Of a DNA stretch of 64,000 nt, positions 7,883-16,124 are shown one piece after another. The stretch is taken from the NCBI GenBank assembly GCA_958352885.1, contig CATWQI010000005.1, positions 124,001-188,000 on the forward strand, read 5' to 3'. The position numbers were made by a program, and so were the translations under genes. This DNA comes from an uncultured Duncaniella sp. Its GTDB lineage: Bacteria; Bacteroidota; Bacteroidia; Bacteroidales; Muribaculaceae. The notes under the pieces are model-generated. The model was not told the DNA's origin and made no database searches. It saw only the letters and a program-made list of their open reading frames with translations. The number at the start of each line of letters is the position of its first letter. Position 1 is the first letter of the stretch.

Positions 7883-9241
7883 CTATTGTTGAGGATTATA
7901 TGTGACAACCATAATTTCCCGGGTACTTTCCGAGACGGCAAAATGTCTTGAAGCCCGTATGCCGACCACCCATAGAATCATGTCATCGCAAAGCAACACG
8001 GGTATGGAATTCTTTTTATCAACCGGTATTTTCAAATCATTGAACATATCGCTTAGCAATTTGCTGCCTTTCATCCCGAAAGGTGCCAGACGATCGCCTG
8101 AACGCCATCGGCGCAATGAAAATACATGGGGGATGTCAAGAATCTTTGCGTCGAGGTATATGGATTGCGAGGTCAATGCTCCGGTACATCTCAATTTGTC
8201 AAACTCGGTTTTGGATATCAAAGTCGAGCTAAAAGGTCTTTCAGAAAATGACACCTCCACTGCCTCGGTCGGTATATCTTCAAGCACACCACGACACGGA
8301 CGCAGAAAACCCCGGTCAAGCAGCAATGTCAAGTCCGATGATATAAATCGCCTACCTGAAGCCAGACTCGTTCCGGAATCGTCCATTGAGGAGAGAATAT
8401 TACGTACCTGAGTCATATTGAAACCCATTGGGGCAAGCAACTCAAACAGTACCATATCCGGATGGGGTTCAGCTGTAACTATTTCCGAAAGATTAATGCA
8501 ATTGTCAGGCGAGATATATTTTCTACGCAGCCATTTCACGCTATCTGTATATAATTCATAGTTACCTTGTAGACATTGTATAGTCTTACTTATAGAATTT
8601 ACCGCACCCGGGAACATATGTTCAAGTTCAGGGAGAATTACATTGCGCAGCTTATTCCTTGAATACTCATTTTCAGAATTCGTGCTGTCATTGACATATG
8701 GTATAGCTTTCTCTGAGAGATAGTTTTCTATATCAATACGTGACACATCGAGAAGCGGACGTATCACATCACCTGATTTCGGCAGCATCCCCTTAAGGCC
8801 GTTTAATCCACACCCGCGGAGCATATTCAGAAAAAATGTCTCAACATTATCCTCTTTATGATGCCCGACAGCTATCACTGTCCCCGTTCCTTTATTAATC
8901 AACGAGTTCCACCAGCTATACCGCAATGTCCTGCACGCCATTTCCACGGACTCATTTGTACGCTTACGGAAAGATTCCACATCGAAATCCTTTACTTCAA
9001 TCCTAATCCCCATGCTGCCACAAAACTCCCGGCAATACCTCTCGTCACGATTACTTTCCTCGCCACGTAAATGAAAGTTGCAATGTGCCGCCACACAGTC
9101 ATAGCCCAAATTGCGCAGGACTAAGAGTAACGCCACAGAATCGGCGCCACCACTCAGACCAACCAATATAGTATCATTCTTTTGTAACAAATGATGAGCG
9201 GTAACGAAGTCTCGTATCCGAATGTCAAAATCGATATCCAT
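7883..9241 (-). CDS. tilS: tRNA(Ile)-lysidine synthase
   Basis: Modifies C34 of the AUA-decoding tRNA(Ile) to lysidine using lysine and ATP, an essential step in decoding AUA. The PP-loop signature SGGADSVALLL is near residue 31, followed by the characteristic HCNFHLRGEES and GHHKEDNVETFFLNMLRG segments. The 452-residue length with a C-terminal TilS domain (about 370-450) is normal. I chose the ATG at 9241: the frame stays open to 9331, but those 30 residues look like noncoding sequence, and a perfect TAATTTTG promoter element lies at 9250-9257, inside that extension. The HMA-AraC gene follows 6 bases downstream. Confidence 0.93.
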   Translation of the reverse strand: MDIDFDIRIRDFVTAHHLLQKNDTILVGLSGGADSVALLLVLRNLGYDCVAAHCNFHLRGEESNRDERYCREFCGSMGIRIEVKDFDVESFRKRTNESVEMACRTLRYSWWNSLINKGTGTVIAVGHHKEDNVETFFLNMLRGCGLNGLKGMLPKSGDVIRPLLDVSRIDIENYLSEKAIPYVNDSTNSENEYSRNKLRNVILPELEHMFPGAVNSISKTIQCLQGNYELYTDSVKWLRRKYISPDNCINLSEIVTAEPHPDMVLFELLAPMGFNMTQVRNILSSMDDSGTSLASGRRFISSDLTLLLDRGFLRPCRGVLEDIPTEAVEVSFSERPFSSTLISKTEFDKLRCTGALTSQSIYLDAKILDIPHVFSLRRWRSGDRLAPFGMKGSKLLSDMFNDLKIPVDKKNSIPVLLCDDMILWVVGIRASRHFAVSESTREIMVVTYNPQQ

Positions 9242-9249
9242 ATCGAACG

Positions 9250-9257
9250 CAAAATTA
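9250..9257 (-). promoter_or_regulatory. -7 element of tilS, almost on the start codon
   Basis: Minus strand TAATTTTG, ending 8 bases before the tilS ATG. Since transcription normally begins about 7 bases after this element, the message would have a leader of only about 2 bases. No TTTG-like -33 is seen. Confidence 0.5.
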
Positions 9258-9373
9258 AGCAATAATCTGAATATATAAAAATACCGAAGCTGTTGTCTGA
9301 AAATGACACAACTCCGGCATTCAGATATCAAAATGCATCACATGGGATTTACGGCTATGACCAAACTAAGTCA

Positions 9374-9883
9374 TCAATCCTCAATTGCAATGAAATTACC
9401 ATCAACATCAAATATAAACGTGTCCGGGTCATTTATCCCCACTTCGACTTCATAAACCTTTCCTTTGCTGAATTCAATGGATTCGACCTTGGATGTGAGA
9501 CCATCCTTCTCAAGGCGCGTAAAAGATTTATGAGGCATTACATCCTTAACTACAGCTACCGGAAGGTATGTCTGATCGGGAGCATCAATTTCAGTGATGT
9601 CGCCTTTTAGATTGAATTCTATATCAATCCCATTCACGAGTTCGACTTCATACTCACCCCTGGCAAAAAACTTCTCACATTTTGCTACCCCGACATCCTT
9701 GAAATGTTTTTCGATGAAATGTCGTGCCTTACCGGGCAATTGGCTGTAATTCTGAGAGCCAGCCATCACCACCCCGGGATTTGTATCACGAGCAATGGCA
9801 TTCTGAGTCTGGGCATTACTTGCGAATACACCAAATATCATCGCCATAACAGAGGCAAAAGTTGCGATTAGTTTTGTTTTCAT
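9374..9883 (-). CDS. PepSY-like (DUF2874) periplasmic protein
   Basis: A 169-residue exported protein with a signal peptide (residues 1-24, cleavage likely after SNA). The mature part contains two copies of a PepSY-like unit: one around LPGKARHFIEKHFKDVGVA followed by YEVELVNGIDIEFNLKGDI, and a second around SKVESIEFSKGKVYEVEVGI ending in FIFDVDGNFIAIED. Such proteins are abundant in Bacteroidales and resemble the beta-lactamase-inhibitor-like fold, but their role is unknown; inhibition or chaperoning of envelope proteins has been proposed for relatives. It lies between umuC and tilS on the same strand, with gaps of 61 and 132 bases, so it may be transcribed alone. Confidence 0.8.
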   Translation of the reverse strand: MKTKLIATFASVMAMIFGVFASNAQTQNAIARDTNPGVVMAGSQNYSQLPGKARHFIEKHFKDVGVAKCEKFFARGEYEVELVNGIDIEFNLKGDITEIDAPDQTYLPVAVVKDVMPHKSFTRLEKDGLTSKVESIEFSKGKVYEVEVGINDPDTFIFDVDGNFIAIED

Positions 9884-9944
9884 AATTATAATGTGTTTAA
9901 TTCATCTAATTAGAAAACAATTCATTAGTAGAAAAGTTGCTGAT

Positions 9945-11240
9945 TTATCGCAATTTAATTAAATCTGACCAACGTGTTGTCGGGTTTGGTGAACGGTGGT
10001 CATGTCTAATCATATCCGCAAACTCGCATTTCTTTTCCAACCCTCCTTTTGAGGCATATTGCTGAGAGCACACGATCAATGTGTCCTTACCTTGAACATT
10101 GTTAATAGAATCAATCACTTCGTCAAGTCTGTGAAGTTTATCGGTATTCTCCTGCGAAAATTCAAATAAATCCGGTTGAATACCCTCATGCGAACCTATG
10201 CCCATCAATATTACTCCGGCTTTTTTATATTGGTATCCGCTTTTGTAAATTTTTTTCAGCGCTTCACAGGCATATTTAACTATTATAACCGTGGAGTCTG
10301 TAGGTGTAAGCAGCGGATAGTCGAGCATATTACCATACTGTGGCATATCATCGCGGAATCGGTTTGTTACGATATAAACACCGACGGTAGAAGCGACTGC
10401 ATTTTGGCGACGCAGTTTCTCGGCACATCTTGACGCAAAATTTGACACATGAGTACGAAGAGACCCGAAATCGCTTGTCGTTTCAGCGAAACTGCGACTG
10501 ACAGTAATACTTTTGCTGATACTCATCTGCTCGTCCGGTATGCAATCATCTCCGTTAAGCTCCCTCCAGGTCCGTTGCGCAGTGACGTTAAAGCGTGAAT
10601 TTACCCATTGCGCAGGCTTAGCGGCAAAATCTGCGGCAGTGAGGATATAATCTCGTTTGAGTGTTGTCGCAAGCTTGCGACCAATCCCCCATACATCACC
10701 AATATCAGTCAATGACAGAGCTTTAAAGCGTTGGGATTCGTTCTCAATCATGCAACAATGATTGTATCCTGGGTAATTTTTGGCAAAAGACGACGCTATT
10801 TTCGCCAAAGTTTTATTTGGAGCTATACCTATGCTCAATGGCATACCGGTAGATCTGTATACCCATTGCGACAGTCGCTCCCCCCAACGCTTCGCATCTT
10901 TAACATCCATGTCAGGCAACATGCAGAACGCTTCATCAATGGAGTATCTGAAAAACGAAGGTACTGACTTACGGATGAGACTCATAACCCGGGCTGTCAT
11001 GTCGGCATACAACTCATAATTAGACGAAAAGGCTATAACAGTGTCATTGCTAAACCGTTGGCGTAACTGGTAATATGGTAGCCCCATTTTTATTCCGAGT
11101 TTCTTTGCTTCACTACTCCGAGCCACTACGCAACCGTCATTATTTGAAAGGACAACAACGGGTTTCCCCTCTAACGCAGGATTGAAAACACGTTCACAAC
11201 TGACAAAACAATTGTCACAGTCACAGATGGCATAGAGCAT
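9945..11240 (-). CDS. umuC: Y-family DNA polymerase (Pol V catalytic subunit, UmuC)
   Basis: Translesion DNA polymerase of 431 residues. The catalytic acidic residues are visible in YAICDCDNCFVSCER (Asp7, with Asp9 beside it) and YSIDEAFC (Asp102, Glu103). The steric-gate region VVLSNNDGCVVARS and the C-terminal UmuC extension (about 290-420) are present. It starts 4 bases after the umuD stop, the normal umuDC arrangement, and would act with processed UmuD at lesions. No recognisable SOS box was found upstream of the operon, but LexA sites are poorly defined in this phylum. Confidence 0.95.
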   Translation of the reverse strand: MLYAICDCDNCFVSCERVFNPALEGKPVVVLSNNDGCVVARSSEAKKLGIKMGLPYYQLRQRFSNDTVIAFSSNYELYADMTARVMSLIRKSVPSFFRYSIDEAFCMLPDMDVKDAKRWGERLSQWVYRSTGMPLSIGIAPNKTLAKIASSFAKNYPGYNHCCMIENESQRFKALSLTDIGDVWGIGRKLATTLKRDYILTAADFAAKPAQWVNSRFNVTAQRTWRELNGDDCIPDEQMSISKSITVSRSFAETTSDFGSLRTHVSNFASRCAEKLRRQNAVASTVGVYIVTNRFRDDMPQYGNMLDYPLLTPTDSTVIIVKYACEALKKIYKSGYQYKKAGVILMGIGSHEGIQPDLFEFSQENTDKLHRLDEVIDSINNVQGKDTLIVCSQQYASKGGLEKKCEFADMIRHDHRSPNPTTRWSDLIKLR

Positions 11241-11244
11241 AAGG

Positions 11245-11682
11245 TCAGTTCTTCCATTTTTTTATAGTCCACACTACCACACCCCATATCTTGAAATCAT
11301 CATTGTGGTCAACACGTATCACCGGATAGGCATGATTAGCAGGTCTTAGTTCTATATAACCTTTAGCCCGATTCGACAAGTCAAGAAATTTTATGGTAAA
11401 TTCATTGTTAATAAACGCCACAACAATGTCTCCGTCTGATGCGGGCACCGATTTGTCAATTACCGCTATATCACCATCACCGATTCCGGCATCAATCATG
11501 GAATCGCCATAAACACGCCCGTAAAATGTAGATTCAGGATGACGTATGAAATCACGGTTGAAGTCTATGGAGTCATTGCTATACCCCTCAGCGACACTCG
11601 GGAATCCCGCCTTAATCCCGGATGCAAAAGAAAGTTCACATTTATCATTAAATTCAGAGTTGAGTATCTTGATGTATTCCAT
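11245..11682 (-). CDS. umuD: Self-cleaving polymerase V accessory subunit (UmuD)
   Basis: LexA/UmuD-family autoprotease of 145 residues. Counting from the chosen ATG, the scissile Ala25-Gly26 bond sits in KAGFPS, the nucleophile Ser61 in YGDSMIDAG and the general base Lys98 in FTIKFLD. There is no DNA-binding domain, so it is UmuD rather than LexA. I chose ATG 11682 over the upstream TTG at 11721 because a perfect minus-strand -7 element (11719-11726) overlaps that TTG. The gene is followed by umuC after 4 bases and is divergent from mutS2; the two start codons are 88 bases apart. Confidence 0.93.
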   Translation of the reverse strand: MEYIKILNSEFNDKCELSFASGIKAGFPSVAEGYSNDSIDFNRDFIRHPESTFYGRVYGDSMIDAGIGDGDIAVIDKSVPASDGDIVVAFINNEFTIKFLDLSNRAKGYIELRPANHAYPVIRVDHNDDFKIWGVVVWTIKKWKN

Positions 11683-11718
11683 GAGTGGTATTTTTCTGCT
11701 TATGGCTGTGTTTGTGTG

Positions 11719-11726
11719 CAAATTTA
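11719..11726 (-). promoter_or_regulatory. -7 element of umuDC
   Basis: Minus strand TAAATTTG, predicting a start near 11712 and a 30-base leader before the umuD ATG. A weak ATTG at 11748-11751 stands at the -33 position and overlaps the divergent mutS2 promoter region. Confidence 0.6.
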
Positions 11727-11758
11727 CGAACTTCTTTTATCATTTGACAATTTCTCAC

Positions 11759-11766
11759 TAATTTTG
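11759..11766 (+). promoter_or_regulatory. -7 element of mutS2, adjacent to the start codon
   Basis: TAATTTTG lies 4 bases before the mutS2 ATG at 11771. A TTTG at 11743-11746 is too close (12-base spacer) to be a standard -33. Transcription would start at or within the ATG, so this is either a leaderless promoter or not the one used. Confidence 0.45.
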
Positions 11767-11770
11767 TAGT

Positions 11771-14230
11771 ATGATTTATCCTGAAAAAATAGAAGAAAAG
11801 ATAGGGTTTGACAGCATAAGAGTCCAGATTGCATCCAGATGTCATTGTGATGGCGCACGCGCATACTGTAGCGAGATGTCGTTTATGACTGATTTCGGAC
11901 AGATAAGGTCTACCCTTGAAGCTGTAGCTGAAATGATGTCATCATGTCACAGCGACGAAACTATTCCACTCAACGGCATTCACGATATTGACAGTAACCT
12001 TGCATTAATTAAGATTCCGGGGACTTTCTTGGAAATTAAGGAAATTGTCAAGGTAAGACGTATGTTAGGCTGTTTCAATGAAGTCAATTCATTTTTCAAG
12101 CGCCATAGGGCTGAAAGCGGTGCCACACCCTACCCCGTCTTGACCTATATAGCCGAAGGCCTCAATTCAATTCCTCCGACATTGGCAGCTATGATTGACA
12201 GATGTATCGACGACAGTACCATGTCAGTGAAAGATAATGCATCGGCCACATTATCTGAAATCAGAAGCAAACTCAGGAGCATGTCCGGCAGAGTCAATTC
12301 AATACTACGTCGAGTTTTGAGTAATGCAATCGCTCAAGGATTAGTCGAGCCGGACACAACACCATCGGTGCGTGACGGCAGGCTTGTAATACCTGTTCCG
12401 CCGATGAATAAGCGTAAGATACAAGGTATAGTCCATGACGAGTCAGCATCAGGTAAGACTTTGTTCATTGAACCTGCGGAAGTGGTAGAGGCAAATAACA
12501 TGACCCGTGAGCTCCAATTGGAAGAGCACAGGGAGATAATACGTATTCTGACAGAACTCGCTGACCATTTGCGCCCGCATATCAGAGAAATGCTTACAGC
12601 TGCGGCTATTATTTATCATTTGGATTTTATAACCGCCAAGGCCAATTATGCAGATTCTGTCGGTGGCGTGATGCCCAATCTGCATGATCGTCCTGAACTG
12701 GAATGGTATCATGCATGCCATCCGGGACTAAAGATGTCTCTCGAGCGACAAAACAAAGAAATTGTTCCTATTGACGTTACACTTAACCGGGAGAAACGCA
12801 TTCTTGTCATTTCCGGTCCGAATGCCGGCGGTAAGTCAGTTTGTTTGAAGACAGTAGGCACACTCCAATATATGACACAATGTGGCATACTTCCACCAGT
12901 GTATGACAACTCGCATTTCGGTGTGTTTAATGATATGTTTGTCGATATCGGTGACGACCAATCATTTGAGGACGACCTCTCCACATATAGCAGCCATTTA
13001 CGGAGTATGAAGTTCATGCTCCAGCGAGGGCGTAAATCCTCGTTGTTTCTTATTGACGAGATGGGTTCCGGTACCGAGCCGCAGATTGGCGGAGCCTTGG
13101 CTCAGGCTATACTTGAAGAAATGAATCATAAGGGGATGTGGGGAATCGTAACTACACATTACCAGAACCTGAAGCACTTTGCCGATGAGACTCCCGGGCT
13201 TGTCAACGGTTCTATGCTCTATGACCGGCATCTGATGCAACCGATGTTTAGACTCTCCATAGGGAGCCCCGGCAGCTCGTTTGCGGTGGAAATCGCTCGT
13301 AAGACCGGGCTTCCAAGCGAGATAATAGCCAAGGCTGAGGAGATTGTCGGAAGTGACTATATCAATCTTGACAACTATCTGCTTGACATTACTCGCGACA
13401 AACGATACTGGGAGAACAAACGCAATTCAATCAGACAGAAGGAGAAAAAGCTTGAAGAGATGCTTGCCCGGTATACAGAAGACGCAGATCTGCTCCGGGC
13501 TAAAAGGCGAGAAATCATTGAGGATGCGAAAGCTGAGGCAAAGCGTATTCTTGAGACTTCAAATGCTTCGATAGAGAGAACTATTGCAGAAATCAAGAGT
13601 GCCAACGCCGAACGTGAAAAAACCTTGGAAGCCCGCAGGAAACTTAAGGAGGAAAGGCTCGAACTCGAGCGTTTGAAACAAAGTGGCGGCAATGAACATT
13701 CACTTTTGGCGAAAGCCCCTAAAAAGCGTAGAGATAAAGCATCTAAAGCTGAAACGAAGCCCGAAAAAAAGGACCTGTCAGTAGGGACAAATGTCAGATT
13801 GGACGGAGGCGGCACTGTCGGTACTATTCTGCAGCTGTCAGGAAAAAATGCCATAGTCCTGTTCGGGAATCTAAAGACGACTGTCAAGACAGACAGGCTT
13901 TCTCCTACTACCGCACAAGCCGCTGCGACAAAAAAGGCCTCTGTCAGCATGCAGACCATTGACTCCGGCTATGAGCGGCAACTTAATTTCAAGCAAGAAA
14001 TCGACGTGCGCGGCATGCGTGCCGACGAGGCAGTGCAGGCAGTTACATATTTTATTGATGACGCAATACGTTTCAGCGCATCAAGAGTCCGTATATTGCA
14101 TGGTACCGGCACAGGTGCTTTGCGCCAGTCAATTCGTCAATATCTATCGACAATACCTGGTGTTGAGTCATTTCATGATGAAGATGTGAGATTTGGCGGA
14201 GCTGGCATCACAGTAGTAAATCTTAAATAA
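11771..14230 (+). CDS. mutS2: MutS2-family endonuclease/ATPase
   Basis: MutS2 of 819 residues. It lacks the mismatch-recognition domain of MutS and combines a lever/clamp region, the ATPase core and a C-terminal Smr nuclease domain. Walker A is GPNAGGKSVCLKT (about residue 354) and Walker B is SLFLIDEMGSGTEP (about 425). A charged coiled coil (about 540-650) precedes a KOW-like segment (about 675-720). The Smr domain (about 740-819) carries the conserved DVRGM and LHGTGTGALR motifs. MutS2 proteins act in suppression of recombination or in rescue of collided ribosomes, depending on species. The start MIYPEKIEEKIGFD matches the family, which fixes the ATG even though a promoter element lies right before it. 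Confidence 0.96.
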   Translation: MIYPEKIEEKIGFDSIRVQIASRCHCDGARAYCSEMSFMTDFGQIRSTLEAVAEMMSSCHSDETIPLNGIHDIDSNLALIKIPGTFLEIKEIVKVRRMLGCFNEVNSFFKRHRAESGATPYPVLTYIAEGLNSIPPTLAAMIDRCIDDSTMSVKDNASATLSEIRSKLRSMSGRVNSILRRVLSNAIAQGLVEPDTTPSVRDGRLVIPVPPMNKRKIQGIVHDESASGKTLFIEPAEVVEANNMTRELQLEEHREIIRILTELADHLRPHIREMLTAAAIIYHLDFITAKANYADSVGGVMPNLHDRPELEWYHACHPGLKMSLERQNKEIVPIDVTLNREKRILVISGPNAGGKSVCLKTVGTLQYMTQCGILPPVYDNSHFGVFNDMFVDIGDDQSFEDDLSTYSSHLRSMKFMLQRGRKSSLFLIDEMGSGTEPQIGGALAQAILEEMNHKGMWGIVTTHYQNLKHFADETPGLVNGSMLYDRHLMQPMFRLSIGSPGSSFAVEIARKTGLPSEIIAKAEEIVGSDYINLDNYLLDITRDKRYWENKRNSIRQKEKKLEEMLARYTEDADLLRAKRREIIEDAKAEAKRILETSNASIERTIAEIKSANAEREKTLEARRKLKEERLELERLKQSGGNEHSLLAKAPKKRRDKASKAETKPEKKDLSVGTNVRLDGGGTVGTILQLSGKNAIVLFGNLKTTVKTDRLSPTTAQAAATKKASVSMQTIDSGYERQLNFKQEIDVRGMRADEAVQAVTYFIDDAIRFSASRVRILHGTGTGALRQSIRQYLSTIPGVESFHDEDVRFGGAGITVVNLK

Positions 14231-14248
14231 TAAGTTTAAGGTTATCAC

Positions 14249-14279
14249 TTGCTTTTTCTGAATTTAGTTTGTAATTTTG
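14249..14279 (+). promoter_or_regulatory. Promoter of the fumarase gene
   Basis: TTGC (14249-14252), a 19-base spacer and TAATTTTG (14272-14279). The predicted start near 14286 leaves a leader of about 70 bases before the ATG at 14357. Confidence 0.6.
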
Positions 14280-14356
14280 CCATACTCTAAAGATGCAAAA
14301 TACATCTCATTCAAATAATAGCATTTCCAAATCATCAAATAATAAAAAATATTACG

Positions 14357-16015
14357 ATGGCAACCAAACCGTTTAAGTATCAGGAAATGTTCCCGCTGGG
14401 ACCTGACACAACTGAATATTACAAACTGACCTCCGACTATGTGAAGGTTGAGAATTGGGGTGGTCACGAGTTCCTTGTAGTGGACCCTGAAGCCCTCACT
14501 GTTCTTGCACGTGCCTGCACACATGACAATGCATTTATGTTGCGTCGCGAGCATAATGAGATGGTGGCAAAGATTCTTTCTGACCCTGAAGCATCTGAGA
14601 ATGATAAATTTGTGGCACTCACTATGCTCCGCAATGCGGAAGTTGCGGCAAAAGGACAACTTCCATTCTGCCAGGACACAGGTACTGCCATCGTTCACGG
14701 AGAAAAAGGACAACGTGTATACACCGGATGTGATGATGAAGAGAAAATCAGCAAGGGTGTTTACCTAACATATACCACTGATAACCTCCGCTATTCACAA
14801 AATGCACCTCTGACAATGTATGATGAAGTGAATACCGGTTGCAACCTTCCCGCACAAATTGACATTCACGCTACTGAAGGGGACGAATATAAGTTCCTGT
14901 TCGTTGCTAAGGGCGGTGGCTCGGCGAATAAGACATATCTGTATCAGGAAACCAAGGCTATTCTTAATCCCAAGACTCTTGTCCCGTTCCTGGTGGAAAA
15001 GATGAAAAGCCTCGGAACTGCAGCTTGTCCTCCATATCATATCGCATTCGTAATAGGCGGCACATCGGCTGAAAAGAATCTCGAAACAGTCAAGAAAGCC
15101 TCTGTGAAATATTATGACGAGCTACCTGACCACGGAAACGAACTTGGCCACGCATTCCGTGACCGTGAGCTTGAGAAGGAGCTAAAGAAACAGGCAGAAT
15201 GCCTTGGGCTTGGCGCTCAGTTTGGCGGTAAATATTTTGCTCATGACATCCGTGTGATTCGTCTGCCTCGGCACGGTGCATCATGCCCTGTAGGATTGGG
15301 CGTGTCATGCTCCGCCGACCGTAACATAAAGGCAAAAATCAACCGTGAGGGTCTATGGATTGAGAAACTTGATAGCAATCCTGGCGAACTTATACCAGAA
15401 AAGTATCGCAAACAAGGAGAAGGCGAGGTTGTTAAGATTGACCTCAACCGCCCGATGTCGGAAATACTTGCAGAACTGACTAAATATCCTGTTTCTACCC
15501 GTCTGTCCCTCAACGGAACAATAATAGTAGGTCGAGATATAGCCCACGCTAAGATTAAAGAGCGTCTTGACAAGGGGGAACCTATGCCCGAATATCTTAA
15601 GAACCATCCTATCTATTATGCCGGACCGGCAAAGACACCCGAAGGAATGCCTTCAGGTTCATTCGGACCAACCACTGCGGGTCGTATGGACTCATATGTC
15701 GACCAATTCCAGGCAGCCGGAGGTTCTATGGTTATGATAGCCAAAGGCAATCGCAGCAAACAGGTAACCGAGGCTTGCCACAAACACGGAGGTTTCTATC
15801 TCGGCTCAATAGGTGGTCCGGCAGCAATACTTGCACAGAACAGCATTAAGAAAGTCGAGCTTCTCGAATATCCTGAACTTGGTATGGAAGCAATCTGGAA
15901 AATCGAAGTAGAGGATTTCCCCGCATTCATTCTTGTTGATGATAAAGGCAATGACTTCTTTACTGAGATTTCAGAGAAATGCAAGGGGTGCGCTTTGTCT
16001 GATGACAAGCACTAA
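14357..16015 (+). CDS. Class I (iron-sulfur) fumarate hydratase
   Basis: Interconverts fumarate and malate. The 552 residues combine the alpha and beta parts of the iron-sulfur-type fumarase in one chain. Cluster and active-site cysteine segments are visible: LPFCQDTGTAIV (about residue 100), YDEVNTGCNLPAQI, and CPVGLGVSCSADRN (about 310). The C-terminal beta domain has YYAGPAKTPEGMPSGSFGPT (about 424) and TAGRMDSYVD. The enzyme would be oxygen-sensitive, fitting an anaerobe that runs the reductive branch of the TCA pathway toward succinate. It is monocistronic, with its own promoter and a strong terminator downstream. Confidence 0.95.
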   Translation: MATKPFKYQEMFPLGPDTTEYYKLTSDYVKVENWGGHEFLVVDPEALTVLARACTHDNAFMLRREHNEMVAKILSDPEASENDKFVALTMLRNAEVAAKGQLPFCQDTGTAIVHGEKGQRVYTGCDDEEKISKGVYLTYTTDNLRYSQNAPLTMYDEVNTGCNLPAQIDIHATEGDEYKFLFVAKGGGSANKTYLYQETKAILNPKTLVPFLVEKMKSLGTAACPPYHIAFVIGGTSAEKNLETVKKASVKYYDELPDHGNELGHAFRDRELEKELKKQAECLGLGAQFGGKYFAHDIRVIRLPRHGASCPVGLGVSCSADRNIKAKINREGLWIEKLDSNPGELIPEKYRKQGEGEVVKIDLNRPMSEILAELTKYPVSTRLSLNGTIIVGRDIAHAKIKERLDKGEPMPEYLKNHPIYYAGPAKTPEGMPSGSFGPTTAGRMDSYVDQFQAAGGSMVMIAKGNRSKQVTEACHKHGGFYLGSIGGPAAILAQNSIKKVELLEYPELGMEAIWKIEVEDFPAFILVDDKGNDFFTEISEKCKGCALSDDKH

Positions 16016-16040
16016 TTTTTTGCATAGCAATTTATAAGTT

Positions 16041-16097
16041 TTCACAGGTCTCTTACGTTATTAATAACAGAACACGGGGAGACCTGTGAATTCTTTT
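16041..16097 (+). terminator. Rho-independent terminator after the fumarase gene
   Basis: Perfect 12-bp arms TTCACAGGTCTC (16041-16052) and GAGACCTGTGAA (16079-16090) are followed by TTCTTTTT. The 26-base loop contains the small palindrome TTATTAATAA. Confidence 0.85.
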
Positions 16098-16124
16098 TAT
16101 CACAACCGACACGAATATTGACAA

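Noticed and set aside
11744..11772. TTGACA-N17-TAGTAT, an E. coli-type sigma70 promoter pattern before mutS2
   Set aside because: The -10 match is poor and lies on the start codon; Bacteroidetes primary sigma factors use the TTTG/TAnnTTTG pattern instead.
13375..13959. Open frame of 194 codons on the minus strand
   Set aside because: Antisense to the charged coiled-coil part of mutS2; the Ser/Arg-rich translation is a typical mirror of Glu/Lys-rich codons.
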